From: Affinundibacterium fentianense
GTDB taxonomy: Bacteria; Pseudomonadota; Gammaproteobacteria; Burkholderiales; Burkholderiaceae_D
Reading direction: 5' to 3'
Length of the DNA: 64,000 nucleotides
Assembly: GCF_018139545.1 (NCBI RefSeq)
Contig: NZ_JAGSPJ010000001.1
Span: 798,664-862,663 of the forward strand
Shown piece after piece: positions 57,029 through 64,000 of this stretch; the first letter of the stretch is position 1, and the number at the start of each line of letters is the position of its first letter. The position numbers were made by a program, and so were the translations under genes. The notes beneath the pieces were generated by a model. It did no database searches, was not told the origin of the DNA, and saw nothing but the letters and a program-made list of their open reading frames with translations.

Positions 57029-57068
57029 AAAGGGAATGCTGCCTTATTCACGTCAGCATTCCCTTTCA
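57029..57068 (-). terminator. Terminator after the FlgT-like gene
   Basis: AAGGGAATGCTG pairs with CAGCATTCCCTT around a loop of about 12 bases. On the minus strand it is followed by T-rich sequence. It lies between the stop at 57158 and the hydrolase start. Confidence 0.8.
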
Positions 57069-57157
57069 TTTTTTTGACTTACTTCGGTTTCGGCGACTAA
57101 GATGATGCTTGCCCCACTACAAAGCTTTGATCGCAACGCAAAAAACCAAGGCTATCC

Positions 57158-58150
57158 CTAATTTGCTTTTAATGCATCAAATCGAATGACGTCACCGACT
57201 TTGACTTTCACAGCCTCAATTTCCGTTTCACCAAGCAGTTCGGCAACGGCGAATTGCATTTGCACCTGATGGATTTTAATTTTACCCATCGTCGCTTGCG
57301 GGATTCCCAAATTTGCTGGGCGCGCTTGTTGCGAACTGAGACCTAATACTGGCAATTGATCAAAATCCGAGAGGAGCAAAGCTTCATCACCGACCATCAA
57401 ATTTGACGTCACCCCAGTATCTAACACAATTTGCTTCCCATTCACCTGTAAAATTTTTGCCATCATGGGCATCGGTGCCAAATCTTTACGTATCCACGCG
57501 ACCGATTCCTCAACTAACAAATCGATTGCTTTACCAAAATTGGTCGCATAGAAAGCCACACTGCCAAACGGTTTATCACGCCCCACTTTACTGTCGTCCT
57601 CAGAAGGCCGATACAAGTGATGTCGACTCAAAAACGCGCCACTGATACCATCATAAATAGAAAACTCAATTTCTAAATGACGTTGCCGATTTTCCCACAG
57701 TCCCCAATACTTTTTATCAGCACGCACACCCGCATTCTTGATTTCACCAGCGATCACAAATTGCGCATCATTTTCCGCTGCGACTTGTTGGACTAATTTT
57801 GCCGATGGCGTACTTTGTTGATAATCAAACGATAACAATCCTTTTGACTGACGCACTAAAAAATTTCCAGACCGGTCAAGGCGATTCAACATCTCACGAG
57901 GCAGTCCTAGCGAAATATCGTCTAAATCCTGAACTTGCATAGGAACATTTACTGCAAATCCTGTGATAACGACTTTTTTCTTCAAAATTCTCTGCTCTGG
58001 CAATGGAGCTGGCTTTGCTTTTGAGAATAAGCCGCAACCAGTTTGAACTGAACTTAGTATTAAGATCAGCAAGCAAACACAAATAGTTTTGGTAGACTCA
58101 AGCCAAGTAGCAGCAAGCATTTGTCGTCTGTTCTCAGCATGAAAAAGCAT
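57158..58150 (-). CDS. FlgT-like envelope protein, putative lipoprotein
   Basis: A 330-residue exported protein. A hydrophobic segment (TICVCLLILILSSVQTGCG) ends in a Cys, but the lipobox is irregular (Gln at -3), so lipidation is uncertain. The rest resembles the middle and C-terminal domains of the flagellar H-ring protein FlgT: KKKVVITGFAVNVPMQVQDLDD, NDAQFVIAGEIKNAG, EIEFSIYDGISGAFLSRH, and a closing SH3-like part with GDEALLLSDFDQLPVLG. No flagellar genes are near. An AAGGGA ribosome site supports ATG 58150. It ends a short distance before a terminator. Confidence 0.75.
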   Translation of the reverse strand: MLFHAENRRQMLAATWLESTKTICVCLLILILSSVQTGCGLFSKAKPAPLPEQRILKKKVVITGFAVNVPMQVQDLDDISLGLPREMLNRLDRSGNFLVRQSKGLLSFDYQQSTPSAKLVQQVAAENDAQFVIAGEIKNAGVRADKKYWGLWENRQRHLEIEFSIYDGISGAFLSRHHLYRPSEDDSKVGRDKPFGSVAFYATNFGKAIDLLVEESVAWIRKDLAPMPMMAKILQVNGKQIVLDTGVTSNLMVGDEALLLSDFDQLPVLGLSSQQARPANLGIPQATMGKIKIHQVQMQFAVAELLGETEIEAVKVKVGDVIRFDALKAN

Positions 58151-58179
58151 TCCGGTTCCCTTCGTCAATTAAGCGGAAA

Positions 58180-59031
58180 TTAGTTTATTTTCATCGCATG
58201 CAATTCTTCTGCTGTAAATCCCGCTGCTAAACGCGCAGAGACATTAAAAGGAGCTCGAAGTTGCGGCGCTCGATATTGCTCTGCCAATTTTGCAAAACAC
58301 ACGATTGGGTCCAATTGTCGCATCTGGCAGAGAAATCCAAACCATCGATTACCGATGGCAACATGGCCTATTTCATCACGTAGAATAATGTCGAGGATTT
58401 CAGCCGCCGCGAAATCTTTGGCTTGCGCCAACTTCGCTCTTAGCGCCGGTGTTGCATCAAGTCCTCTTGCCTCCATCGTGCGAGGAACGAGCGCCATTCT
58501 TGCTAACACATCTGACTGCGTCTTTTCAGCCAATTCCCATAAACTATTGTGGGCGGAAAAATCACCGTAATGAAAACCCATGGTTTCCAAGTGATTGGCG
58601 AGCAGACTGAAATGATAAGCTTCTTCTTGGGCCACTTGTAACCAATCCACATAGTAGGCTTCAGGCATATCGGTGAAACGCCACACCGCATCAAGTGCTA
58701 AATTAATCGCGTTAAATTCAATGTGAGCCAACGCATGAATCAAACTTGCACGCCCTTCATGGGTATTCATTGCACGACGTTTAACATCCAGAGGAGGTAC
58801 CAATTCTGGCTTTTGCGGGCGTCCTGGAATACTGGCTGGCGCGTCAATTGCTTGTACATTATCGAGACTCAGTTGTCCCTCTAACCAAGCAGTTCTCAGT
58901 GCGGTAACCTTATGCGCCTTCACTTTCGCATCGGACTCCTTCAAGCACATTAATGCCAGTTGGCGTAGCTCTCGCTCTTTAATCGATAGCAATTCAATAT
59001 CAAATATATGTTCAGGGGTCGGTGAATTCAT
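58180..59031 (-). CDS. DUF455 ferritin-like protein
   Basis: A 283-residue protein of the DUF455 family, with a four-helix ferritin-like di-iron fold. Probable metal ligands lie in AHIEFNAINLALDAVWRF, EEAYHFSLLANHLE and RDEIGHVAIGNRWF. The first 60 residues are a separate helical part. The biochemical role of the family is unknown. It diverges from the gamma-carbonic anhydrase gene over 56 bases and precedes the FlgT-like gene by 29 bases. Confidence 0.92.
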   Translation of the reverse strand: MNSPTPEHIFDIELLSIKERELRQLALMCLKESDAKVKAHKVTALRTAWLEGQLSLDNVQAIDAPASIPGRPQKPELVPPLDVKRRAMNTHEGRASLIHALAHIEFNAINLALDAVWRFTDMPEAYYVDWLQVAQEEAYHFSLLANHLETMGFHYGDFSAHNSLWELAEKTQSDVLARMALVPRTMEARGLDATPALRAKLAQAKDFAAAEILDIILRDEIGHVAIGNRWFGFLCQMRQLDPIVCFAKLAEQYRAPQLRAPFNVSARLAAGFTAEELHAMKIN

Positions 59032-59087
59032 GCGTTGAGCGTTAAAATAGCGATTATTTTGGAATACCTCTATTTTACGGAAGATTC

Positions 59088-59618
59088 ATGGCTATTTATC
59101 AGTTAGGTGAGATTTCTCCTGAAATCGACCCAAGTGCTTACATTACCGACAGTGCAAAGGTCATCGGTCACGTCAAAATCGATGCGAATGCGAGTATCTG
59201 GTTTGGCAGTGTCATTCGTGGCGACAACGAACTCATCCACATCGGTGAAAACAGCAATGTGCAAGAATCATGCACTTTGCATACCGATCCTGGATTTCCG
59301 CTCACAATTGAGAATAATGTCACGATCGGACACCACGCAATGCTACACGGCTGTCGTGTCGGAGAAGGAAGCCTAATTGGCATTCAAGCAGTGCTATTAA
59401 ACGGTGCAAAAATCGGAAAGAATTGTCTAGTTGGCGCCGGTGCATTGGTCACTGAAGGCAAAGAATTTCCCGACAATTCTTTGATCGTCGGCTCGCCAGC
59501 CAAAGTGGTACGCACACTGACACCAGAAGCGATTGCTCAAATGCATAGCAATACCCAAAACTACGTCGATCGCGCACGAGCGTATCGCGTCAATTTGAAG
59601 CGCATAGACCAAGAATAG
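59088..59618 (+). CDS. Gamma-carbonic anhydrase family protein (YrdA-like)
   Basis: A 176-residue left-handed beta-helix protein with hexapeptide repeats. Zinc-ligand histidines appear in LHTDPGFPL and GHHAMLHGC, and IWFGSVIRGDNE is the family block. Whether this class has carbonic anhydrase activity varies; E. coli YrdA is structurally intact but weak. A GGAAGA ribosome site precedes the ATG. It lies 9 bases before hslO and is co-transcribed with it. Confidence 0.94.
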   Translation: MAIYQLGEISPEIDPSAYITDSAKVIGHVKIDANASIWFGSVIRGDNELIHIGENSNVQESCTLHTDPGFPLTIENNVTIGHHAMLHGCRVGEGSLIGIQAVLLNGAKIGKNCLVGAGALVTEGKEFPDNSLIVGSPAKVVRTLTPEAIAQMHSNTQNYVDRARAYRVNLKRIDQE

Positions 59619-59627
59619 GAAAACGCA

Positions 59628-60554
59628 GTGAAAGATCAATTACAAAAATTTATGTTTGAACACGCGGGTGTGCGTGGCGAGTTAGTCGAGTTACCCAATA
59701 CTTGGCAAGAAATTCTATCGCACCAAGACTATCCAAAGCCAGTCGCAGCAATGTTAGGCGAATTGTTGGCAGCCGCATCTTTACTTAGTGCCAATTTGAA
59801 ATTTAACGGTACGATGGTGATGCAGATTCACGGAGACGGCCCAGTCCGACTCATGGTGGTGGAATGTGATGCAGAACTAAAACTTCGAGCAACAGCGAAG
59901 TTAGCACCAGACATGGTGATTCAAGACGATGCAACGCTGACTGAACTTGTTCATCGGCATGGACAAGGACGCTTTGTTATCACTTTGGATCCCAATGACA
60001 AATTACCAGGACAACAGGCTTATCAAGGAATAGTTCCGCTCGATGGGGATTCGATTTCTACGATTATTGAGAATTATATGATGCGTTCTGAGCAACTTGA
60101 TACTAAGCTCTGGCTCGCTGCAGATCAGCACCAAACCCGCGGACTTTTATTACAAAAACTCCCTAAACATGGCGGTACTGAGTCGACGGTCGAAGACGAA
60201 ACTGAAGCATGGAACCGAGCGGTCATCTTAGGAAGTACCCTTAAAAGGGAAGAGTTGCTGAGCACGGATATTCAAACGCTCATGACTCGGCTATTTTGGG
60301 AAGAAACGATTCGCGTCTTTGATCCCGTGTTTCCGCAGTTTCATTGCAGTTGTACGCGCGAAAAAGTGGGCGATATGTTGAAGATGTTAGGCGAAGAAGA
60401 AGTCTCAAGCGCGCTCAACGAACTAAATAAACTCGAAATCAACTGTGATTTTTGTGGTCAACATTACAGCTTCGATCAGATCGATTGCGCACAGTTATTC
60501 AAGGCATCGACCTTAAGTGAAGGTGTTGTTTCACCGAGTCAACATCAGCATTAG
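59628..60554 (+). CDS. hslO: Redox-regulated chaperone Hsp33
   Basis: A 308-residue cytosolic holdase that is turned on by oxidation. The C-terminal zinc switch is intact: CxC in FHCSCTREK (about 240) and CxxC in INCDFCGQHY (about 280). Oxidation of these four Cys releases zinc and exposes the client-binding surface. The N-terminal domain includes GVRGELVELPNTWQEIL. The start codon is GTG, with an AGGAAA ribosome site; the stop of the upstream gene is nine bases away. Confidence 0.96.
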   Translation: MKDQLQKFMFEHAGVRGELVELPNTWQEILSHQDYPKPVAAMLGELLAAASLLSANLKFNGTMVMQIHGDGPVRLMVVECDAELKLRATAKLAPDMVIQDDATLTELVHRHGQGRFVITLDPNDKLPGQQAYQGIVPLDGDSISTIIENYMMRSEQLDTKLWLAADQHQTRGLLLQKLPKHGGTESTVEDETEAWNRAVILGSTLKREELLSTDIQTLMTRLFWEETIRVFDPVFPQFHCSCTREKVGDMLKMLGEEEVSSALNELNKLEINCDFCGQHYSFDQIDCAQLFKASTLSEGVVSPSQHQH

Positions 60555-60863
60555 CCACAACCTCCCTCAAAGCACAGCCACAGCGACAGTCTGGCCTTAC
60601 TCCAACTTATATTGGAGCCTGCCTTGACTCAGCGCTGTGGTGATCGCCCCCCCCTGAAATCTCATCGCACGATATTCAATAGTCAACATTGTAAGCGTAG
60701 GTAAAATATTTAACGCGAACGATGATCACTCCCTACAATCACTTTCACATTTATTTTGAATTTGCCAATTTCTGTGACATCCAAATTGAGGTCGAGTGCG
60801 TTAGCACCCTACAGGTAAATTCACATCGCTCTTTCAATCGATACAGAACTCGAAAGACCTATC
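60555..60863. other. Intergenic region after hslO
   Basis: A 309-base gap between two plus-strand genes. It holds the inverted repeat at 60578-60640, a run of eight C at 60647-60654, and the promoter of the FecR-like gene, whose boxes I could not assign. No gene is seen. Confidence 0.5.
60578..60640. repeat. Imperfect 63-bp inverted repeat
   Basis: Outer arms CCACAGCG (60578-60585) and CGCTGTGG (60633-60640) are perfect, as are inner arms CTCCAA (60600-60605) and TTGGAG (60612-60617); shorter pairings lie between. The whole could fold into one long stem. No T-run follows, so it is not a normal terminator; it may be a REP- or MITE-like relic. Confidence 0.55.
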
Positions 60864-63176
60864 ATGACTAAATTCAAACCAGCGAAAACACTATTACAAT
60901 TGACCACAGTGGGATTGGCTGCCTCACTCTTAATTCATACAGCACAAGCGCAATCTGTGTCTCCAGCAAATCCTCCTATCGAAGCTGAAAACAATGACCA
61001 ATACGAGCCACCGGGTAGGATTGCTCGTATCGGCTATGCATTCGGCACCATTAACTTTGCTGACGCAGGAAGTAATGAATGGGTTCCACTTTTGCCAAAT
61101 CGACCGATTTCTAGCGGTGACAGTGTTTTTGTCGCTGATGCAGGTCGGGCGGAATTACAAGTGGGTGCCAATGCTTTAAGAATGCATGAACGAACACGAC
61201 TCAGCTTTATCAGCCTCACCGACGACAACACACAAATCCAACTATCACAAGGAACAATTGTCGTGCGAGTCCGTGCACTGCAGGACCGTGAAAATTTTGA
61301 AATTAGTACACCAAACATGCGCTTATCGATCCAAGAACCAGGTGAATATCGGATCAATGTGAATGACGACCAAACAACTTCGGTCATCGTACGTCGCGGG
61401 GTCGCGGTTGCGCAAGGGGATCGCGACATCATCACCTTACGTGAGAACGAACAAACTCGCTTTTCGGGCACCAACCTCAACCACACCCAAATCACTCGTG
61501 TTCCACCGTTCGATACTTTCGATCAATGGGCATCAGACCGCGATCGAGCGGAAGACAATTCAATTTCAGCGCGCTACGTTCCCCGTGATATGGTTGGTTA
61601 CCAGCAGTTGGACGAATATGGCAATTGGGAAACGCATCTTGAATACGGTGCTGTTTGGTATCCGCGTGGACTGTCCGTTGGATGGGCACCTTATCGAGAT
61701 GGTAAGTGGGTATGGGTTTCGCCTTGGGGATGGACTTGGGTCGATCGTTCCCCGTGGGGATTTGCCCCCTACCACTACGGTCGCTGGGCCTATGTTGGGC
61801 ATCGGTGGGGTTGGATACCTGGACGCTATGAACGGCACCATCGTGCCATTTACGCCCCAGCCCTAGTCGCGTTTGTCGGGGTTGGAAGTGGCGGCCTAAG
61901 TGCGGGCATTAGTTTAAGCAATCGACATACTTTTGGACCGAATGTATCGTGGTTCCCGCTCGGACCTGGGGAAGCCTATCGCCCTTATTACACCCGCAAC
62001 TCCCGCTATGTTCAGAATATCAACCAAACTGTCATTATCAATCATACGACAGTTGTACAGCGCGATCGTCGTACGGATAAGTATAGGCAAGAAGATGAAC
62101 GCGGGCATACAAATTATCGCAATCAATATGTTCACAATGCAATTACATCGGTCCCGACACAAAGCTTTGTGCGTGGCGAACACGTGTTTCCGGTGTCAAC
62201 CAGCATTCGTGCGAATGAGGTCAAGAATCTTCGCGTCAACGACGAAGTGAGCAAACTCACTCCCGATAGAAATAATCGATTTGGTGATGCGCGTCCAAGA
62301 AATTGGCAAGAAAATGACCAATTCCGAGCTCGCCCCGTAGTTTCGGGCGCAAACATCAGCGATCACAACCGCCCCGAAATCAATCGGAATGATGGCGGTC
62401 GTCGTTCGGACGCCGTGAGCAATCGTGTTGGAAACAATCATCCTGCTGGATTCAATACGCCACTCACTCCAATTCAAGATCAACCTAGGCCTACGAACAA
62501 TGCGATAAACAGTGGCAATGGCGCAATCACGACACCACCAAATCGTAGTAGCAGCGAGCGAAACACGAATCGCTTTGAACGAGCCATTTCGTCGGATCCC
62601 CGAAGCACGAATTCGGTGACGAACAACGCGGACTCAACCAGCACCATTAGCGCACCGAATAACGCACAAATTAACACGGGAATTCGCACCACCGATGAAA
62701 TGCAGCAGGAACGTAACGCGAATCGTATTCGTACTGAACGCTTTGACCCAACTAGCCCGAATTCACCTGAACGCTGGAATGAGACCAACCGGGGTAATTG
62801 GAATTCAAACAGAATGGATACAAATCGTGAACTTAGGGGCAATAATGTTCCCACTTCGAGCAGTTCTGGATCAAATAACACCATAATTGCGGCACCCATC
62901 GCTCGCCCCGTGGAGAACAGCAACGAGCGTCCAATTGAGCGGAATATGGATAGGTTTGAGCGTAGGAATGAACGAACTGTTGATCGCCCAGCCACAATAA
63001 TCCGCGAAGTACCGCAGTCAAACTCACGTGAGACCGCTATGCCTCGCCCCATCGAACAGAAAATAGCAACGCCTGAGCCACGTCGAGAGTCTGCCCCCAT
63101 CAAGGCAGAACGCCATGAGCGCGAAAAATCGTCTGACGAACGCAAAGAATCAAAGCGTGAAGTTCGAGAGCGCTAA
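60864..63176 (+). CDS. FecR/DUF6600 secreted protein with long disordered tail
   Basis: A 770-residue exported protein. Signal peptide to about residue 30 (HTAQAQ). A FecR-like domain (about 50-190) precedes the DUF6600 block (about 230-350), which repeats short Trp/Tyr/Gly motifs (DGKWVWVSPWGWTWVDRSPW, then HYGRWAYVG and RWGWIPGRYE). From about 400 to 770 the chain is low complexity: Asn, Arg, Ser and Pro, then Arg/Glu, surely disordered. The function is unknown; DUF6600 proteins are common in soil and freshwater proteobacteria and seem to sit in the envelope. A bidirectional terminator follows. Confidence 0.85.
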   Translation: MTKFKPAKTLLQLTTVGLAASLLIHTAQAQSVSPANPPIEAENNDQYEPPGRIARIGYAFGTINFADAGSNEWVPLLPNRPISSGDSVFVADAGRAELQVGANALRMHERTRLSFISLTDDNTQIQLSQGTIVVRVRALQDRENFEISTPNMRLSIQEPGEYRINVNDDQTTSVIVRRGVAVAQGDRDIITLRENEQTRFSGTNLNHTQITRVPPFDTFDQWASDRDRAEDNSISARYVPRDMVGYQQLDEYGNWETHLEYGAVWYPRGLSVGWAPYRDGKWVWVSPWGWTWVDRSPWGFAPYHYGRWAYVGHRWGWIPGRYERHHRAIYAPALVAFVGVGSGGLSAGISLSNRHTFGPNVSWFPLGPGEAYRPYYTRNSRYVQNINQTVIINHTTVVQRDRRTDKYRQEDERGHTNYRNQYVHNAITSVPTQSFVRGEHVFPVSTSIRANEVKNLRVNDEVSKLTPDRNNRFGDARPRNWQENDQFRARPVVSGANISDHNRPEINRNDGGRRSDAVSNRVGNNHPAGFNTPLTPIQDQPRPTNNAINSGNGAITTPPNRSSSERNTNRFERAISSDPRSTNSVTNNADSTSTISAPNNAQINTGIRTTDEMQQERNANRIRTERFDPTSPNSPERWNETNRGNWNSNRMDTNRELRGNNVPTSSSSGSNNTIIAAPIARPVENSNERPIERNMDRFERRNERTVDRPATIIREVPQSNSRETAMPRPIEQKIATPEPRRESAPIKAERHEREKSSDERKESKREVRER

Positions 63177-63200
63177 GCAAGTCATTCGCAACTTAAAAAA

Positions 63201-63233
63201 AGAAAAGACTTCGCTCGGCACGAAGTCTTTTCT
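63201..63233. terminator. Bidirectional rho-independent terminator
   Basis: Perfect 13-base arms AGAAAAGACTTCG (63201-63213) and CGAAGTCTTTTCT (63221-63233). It ends the FecR-like gene and the convergent partial gene. Confidence 0.88.
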
Positions 63234-63291
63234 AACTTTTGGCGTCCGCATTGAGCTGGCCGAATAAGATATACCTCTCTGGCACCAAGAT

Positions 63292-64000
63292 TTACTTTGG
63301 ATTATTCGTCGAAGATATCTGCAATGCATCTCGAAAAGCAGCCGCACCTCGTGCTAATCCTAATGGATATTCATCAATCCAACTCGCAACGATTAACATA
63401 AAATCATCGCATCCAACTGCGCGGTGATAATCGGATAGGCCATTCGGATGTTTACCTCCCTGCAAAATGGGCAACATCGGTTTTTTTATTGTTTCGCGCG
63501 AATCACGACAAGCCGATAAAAATTCTTCGCCTTGATAGTTTGCTTCGCCAAAGTTACCTGGAGTGACAAACATATCAGCACCGAGCGCTCGCAAACATTT
63601 AAAAATCACACGATCACTTACTCGCCAATCAGGATGCCGATTAAATATTTCAAGAAATGTATTGTGTGCCAAGATGAACATCTTTTTTTGTTCAGCTAAA
63701 TATTGTAAGAAACCGAGTCCCTGTATCCAGGGAGCAATCAATACACCGTCCACCCCCTGCTCACAACAAAAATCCCAGCGCTCTTGCAATTCCCAAGGCT
63801 CACACAGTAAATTCGCAATGTAGAGTTTCTTCTCGTTGCTTGCAGCACGTGCACGGTCGCGAGCAGCCAACATTGCAAGCACATGGACTTTAAATTTTTC
63901 AAAATTTTCGAACAGCATGAGTTCATCATCTTTTACCAGATGAAAACCACCTACTAACGTATCCTGATTCAACGCGGCCATGGTTTCCGTGTCCAAGCCA
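63292..64000 (-). CDS. RuBisCO-like protein (form IV), C-terminal part, cut by window edge
   Basis: The frame is open at the right edge, so only about the last 235 codons are seen. Blocks match RuBisCO large-subunit C-terminal barrels: GGFHLVKDDE, which aligns with the active-site Lys (carbamylated in true RuBisCO) and its two acidic metal ligands; AHNTFLEIF at the place of the loop HR(A); GADMFVTPGNFGEANYQ; and PILQGGKHPNG followed by a late phosphate-site region. The typical loop-6 and C-terminal motifs of carboxylating RuBisCO are not evident, so a RuBisCO-like enolase or isomerase (sulfur-salvage or sugar-acid pathway) is more likely. The N-terminal half, including the other active-site residues, lies beyond the window. 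Confidence 0.7.
   Translation of the reverse strand, partial: GLDTETMAALNQDTLVGGFHLVKDDELMLFENFEKFKVHVLAMLAARDRARAASNEKKLYIANLLCEPWELQERWDFCCEQGVDGVLIAPWIQGLGFLQYLAEQKKMFILAHNTFLEIFNRHPDWRVSDRVIFKCLRALGADMFVTPGNFGEANYQGEEFLSACRDSRETIKKPMLPILQGGKHPNGLSDYHRAVGCDDFMLIVASWIDEYPLGLARGAAAFRDALQISSTNNPK

Noticed and set aside
62480-63145. Open frame of 221 codons antisense to the tail of the FecR/DUF6600 gene
   Set aside because: Arises from the low-complexity Asn/Arg/Ser codons on the other strand; the product is a Ser/Arg/Phe-rich shadow.
1-64000. Search for tRNA, rRNA, CRISPR arrays, insertion sequences and integrases
   Set aside because: No cloverleaf-like gene, regularly spaced repeat, transposase or integrase was recognised; gaps are mostly too short and explained by terminators and promoters.

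Overview
The window looks like a chromosomal segment of a betaproteobacterium of the order Burkholderiales, most likely an Oxalobacteraceae/Undibacterium-like organism. This is an inference from gene content: pmbA-darP-mog, algZ/algR beside argH, hslO, rmuC, a TakP-like TRAP system, many PAS/CHASE sensor kinases, and protein sequences typical of that group. Base composition looks moderate (mid to high 40s % GC by eye, not computed). No rRNA, tRNA, insertion sequence, prophage, integrase or CRISPR array was seen. Gene density is high, and several ends are marked by clear hairpin terminators.

Region 1 (1-8,900): a possible small ORF, a PilZ protein, an ABC-2 type exporter pair, a CHASE-PAS-PAS histidine kinase, and threonine synthase without its usual homoserine dehydrogenase partner. 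Region 2 (8,138-12,648): a threonine/serine catabolic cluster. An XRE-cupin regulator is divergent from kbl, an SDR-type threonine 3-dehydrogenase gene and sdaA. A palindrome-rich gap separates the regulator from kbl, and two hairpins lie before sdaA. Region 3 (12,656-18,213): a PAS kinase, a LytTR response regulator and a LytS/AlgZ-type kinase on the minus strand, divergent from argH. Region 4 (18,472-25,527): a three-part TRAP transporter for an organic (probably 2-oxo) acid, then pmbA divergent from darP-mog-esterase.

Region 5 (25,623-33,362): two tandem DUF418 membrane proteins, a secreted penicillin-acylase-family Ntn hydrolase, and cysK with a palindrome upstream. Region 6 (33,548-40,626): a giant propeller-type sensor kinase whose kinase core is paralogous to that of Region 3, then purU-yaeQ and a CurA-type reductase. 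Region 7 (40,802-47,169): an outer-membrane porin-like protein, a small PstS-like periplasmic protein and a membrane diguanylate cyclase in one cluster, then a proline/threonine-rich membrane protein and a TPR-glycosyltransferase fusion. Region 8 (47,285-53,157): rmuC, a group II truncated haemoglobin, a large FtsX/YbbP-type permease and a Cys/Met PLP enzyme.

Region 9 (53,427-58,168): an ECF sigma factor followed by a single-span membrane protein (probable anti-sigma) and a secreted protein of unknown function, then an alpha/beta hydrolase and a FlgT-like envelope protein. Region 10 (58,180-64,000): a DUF455 ferritin-like protein, gamma-carbonic anhydrase, Hsp33, a FecR/DUF6600 secreted protein with a long disordered tail, and, cut by the window edge, what appears to be a RuBisCO-like protein (form IV).

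Most of the window is ordinary core genome. The least explained parts are the ECF sigma-membrane-secreted protein operon, the porin/PstS-like/GGDEF triad, the RuBisCO-like protein, and the palindromic control region of the threonine cluster.
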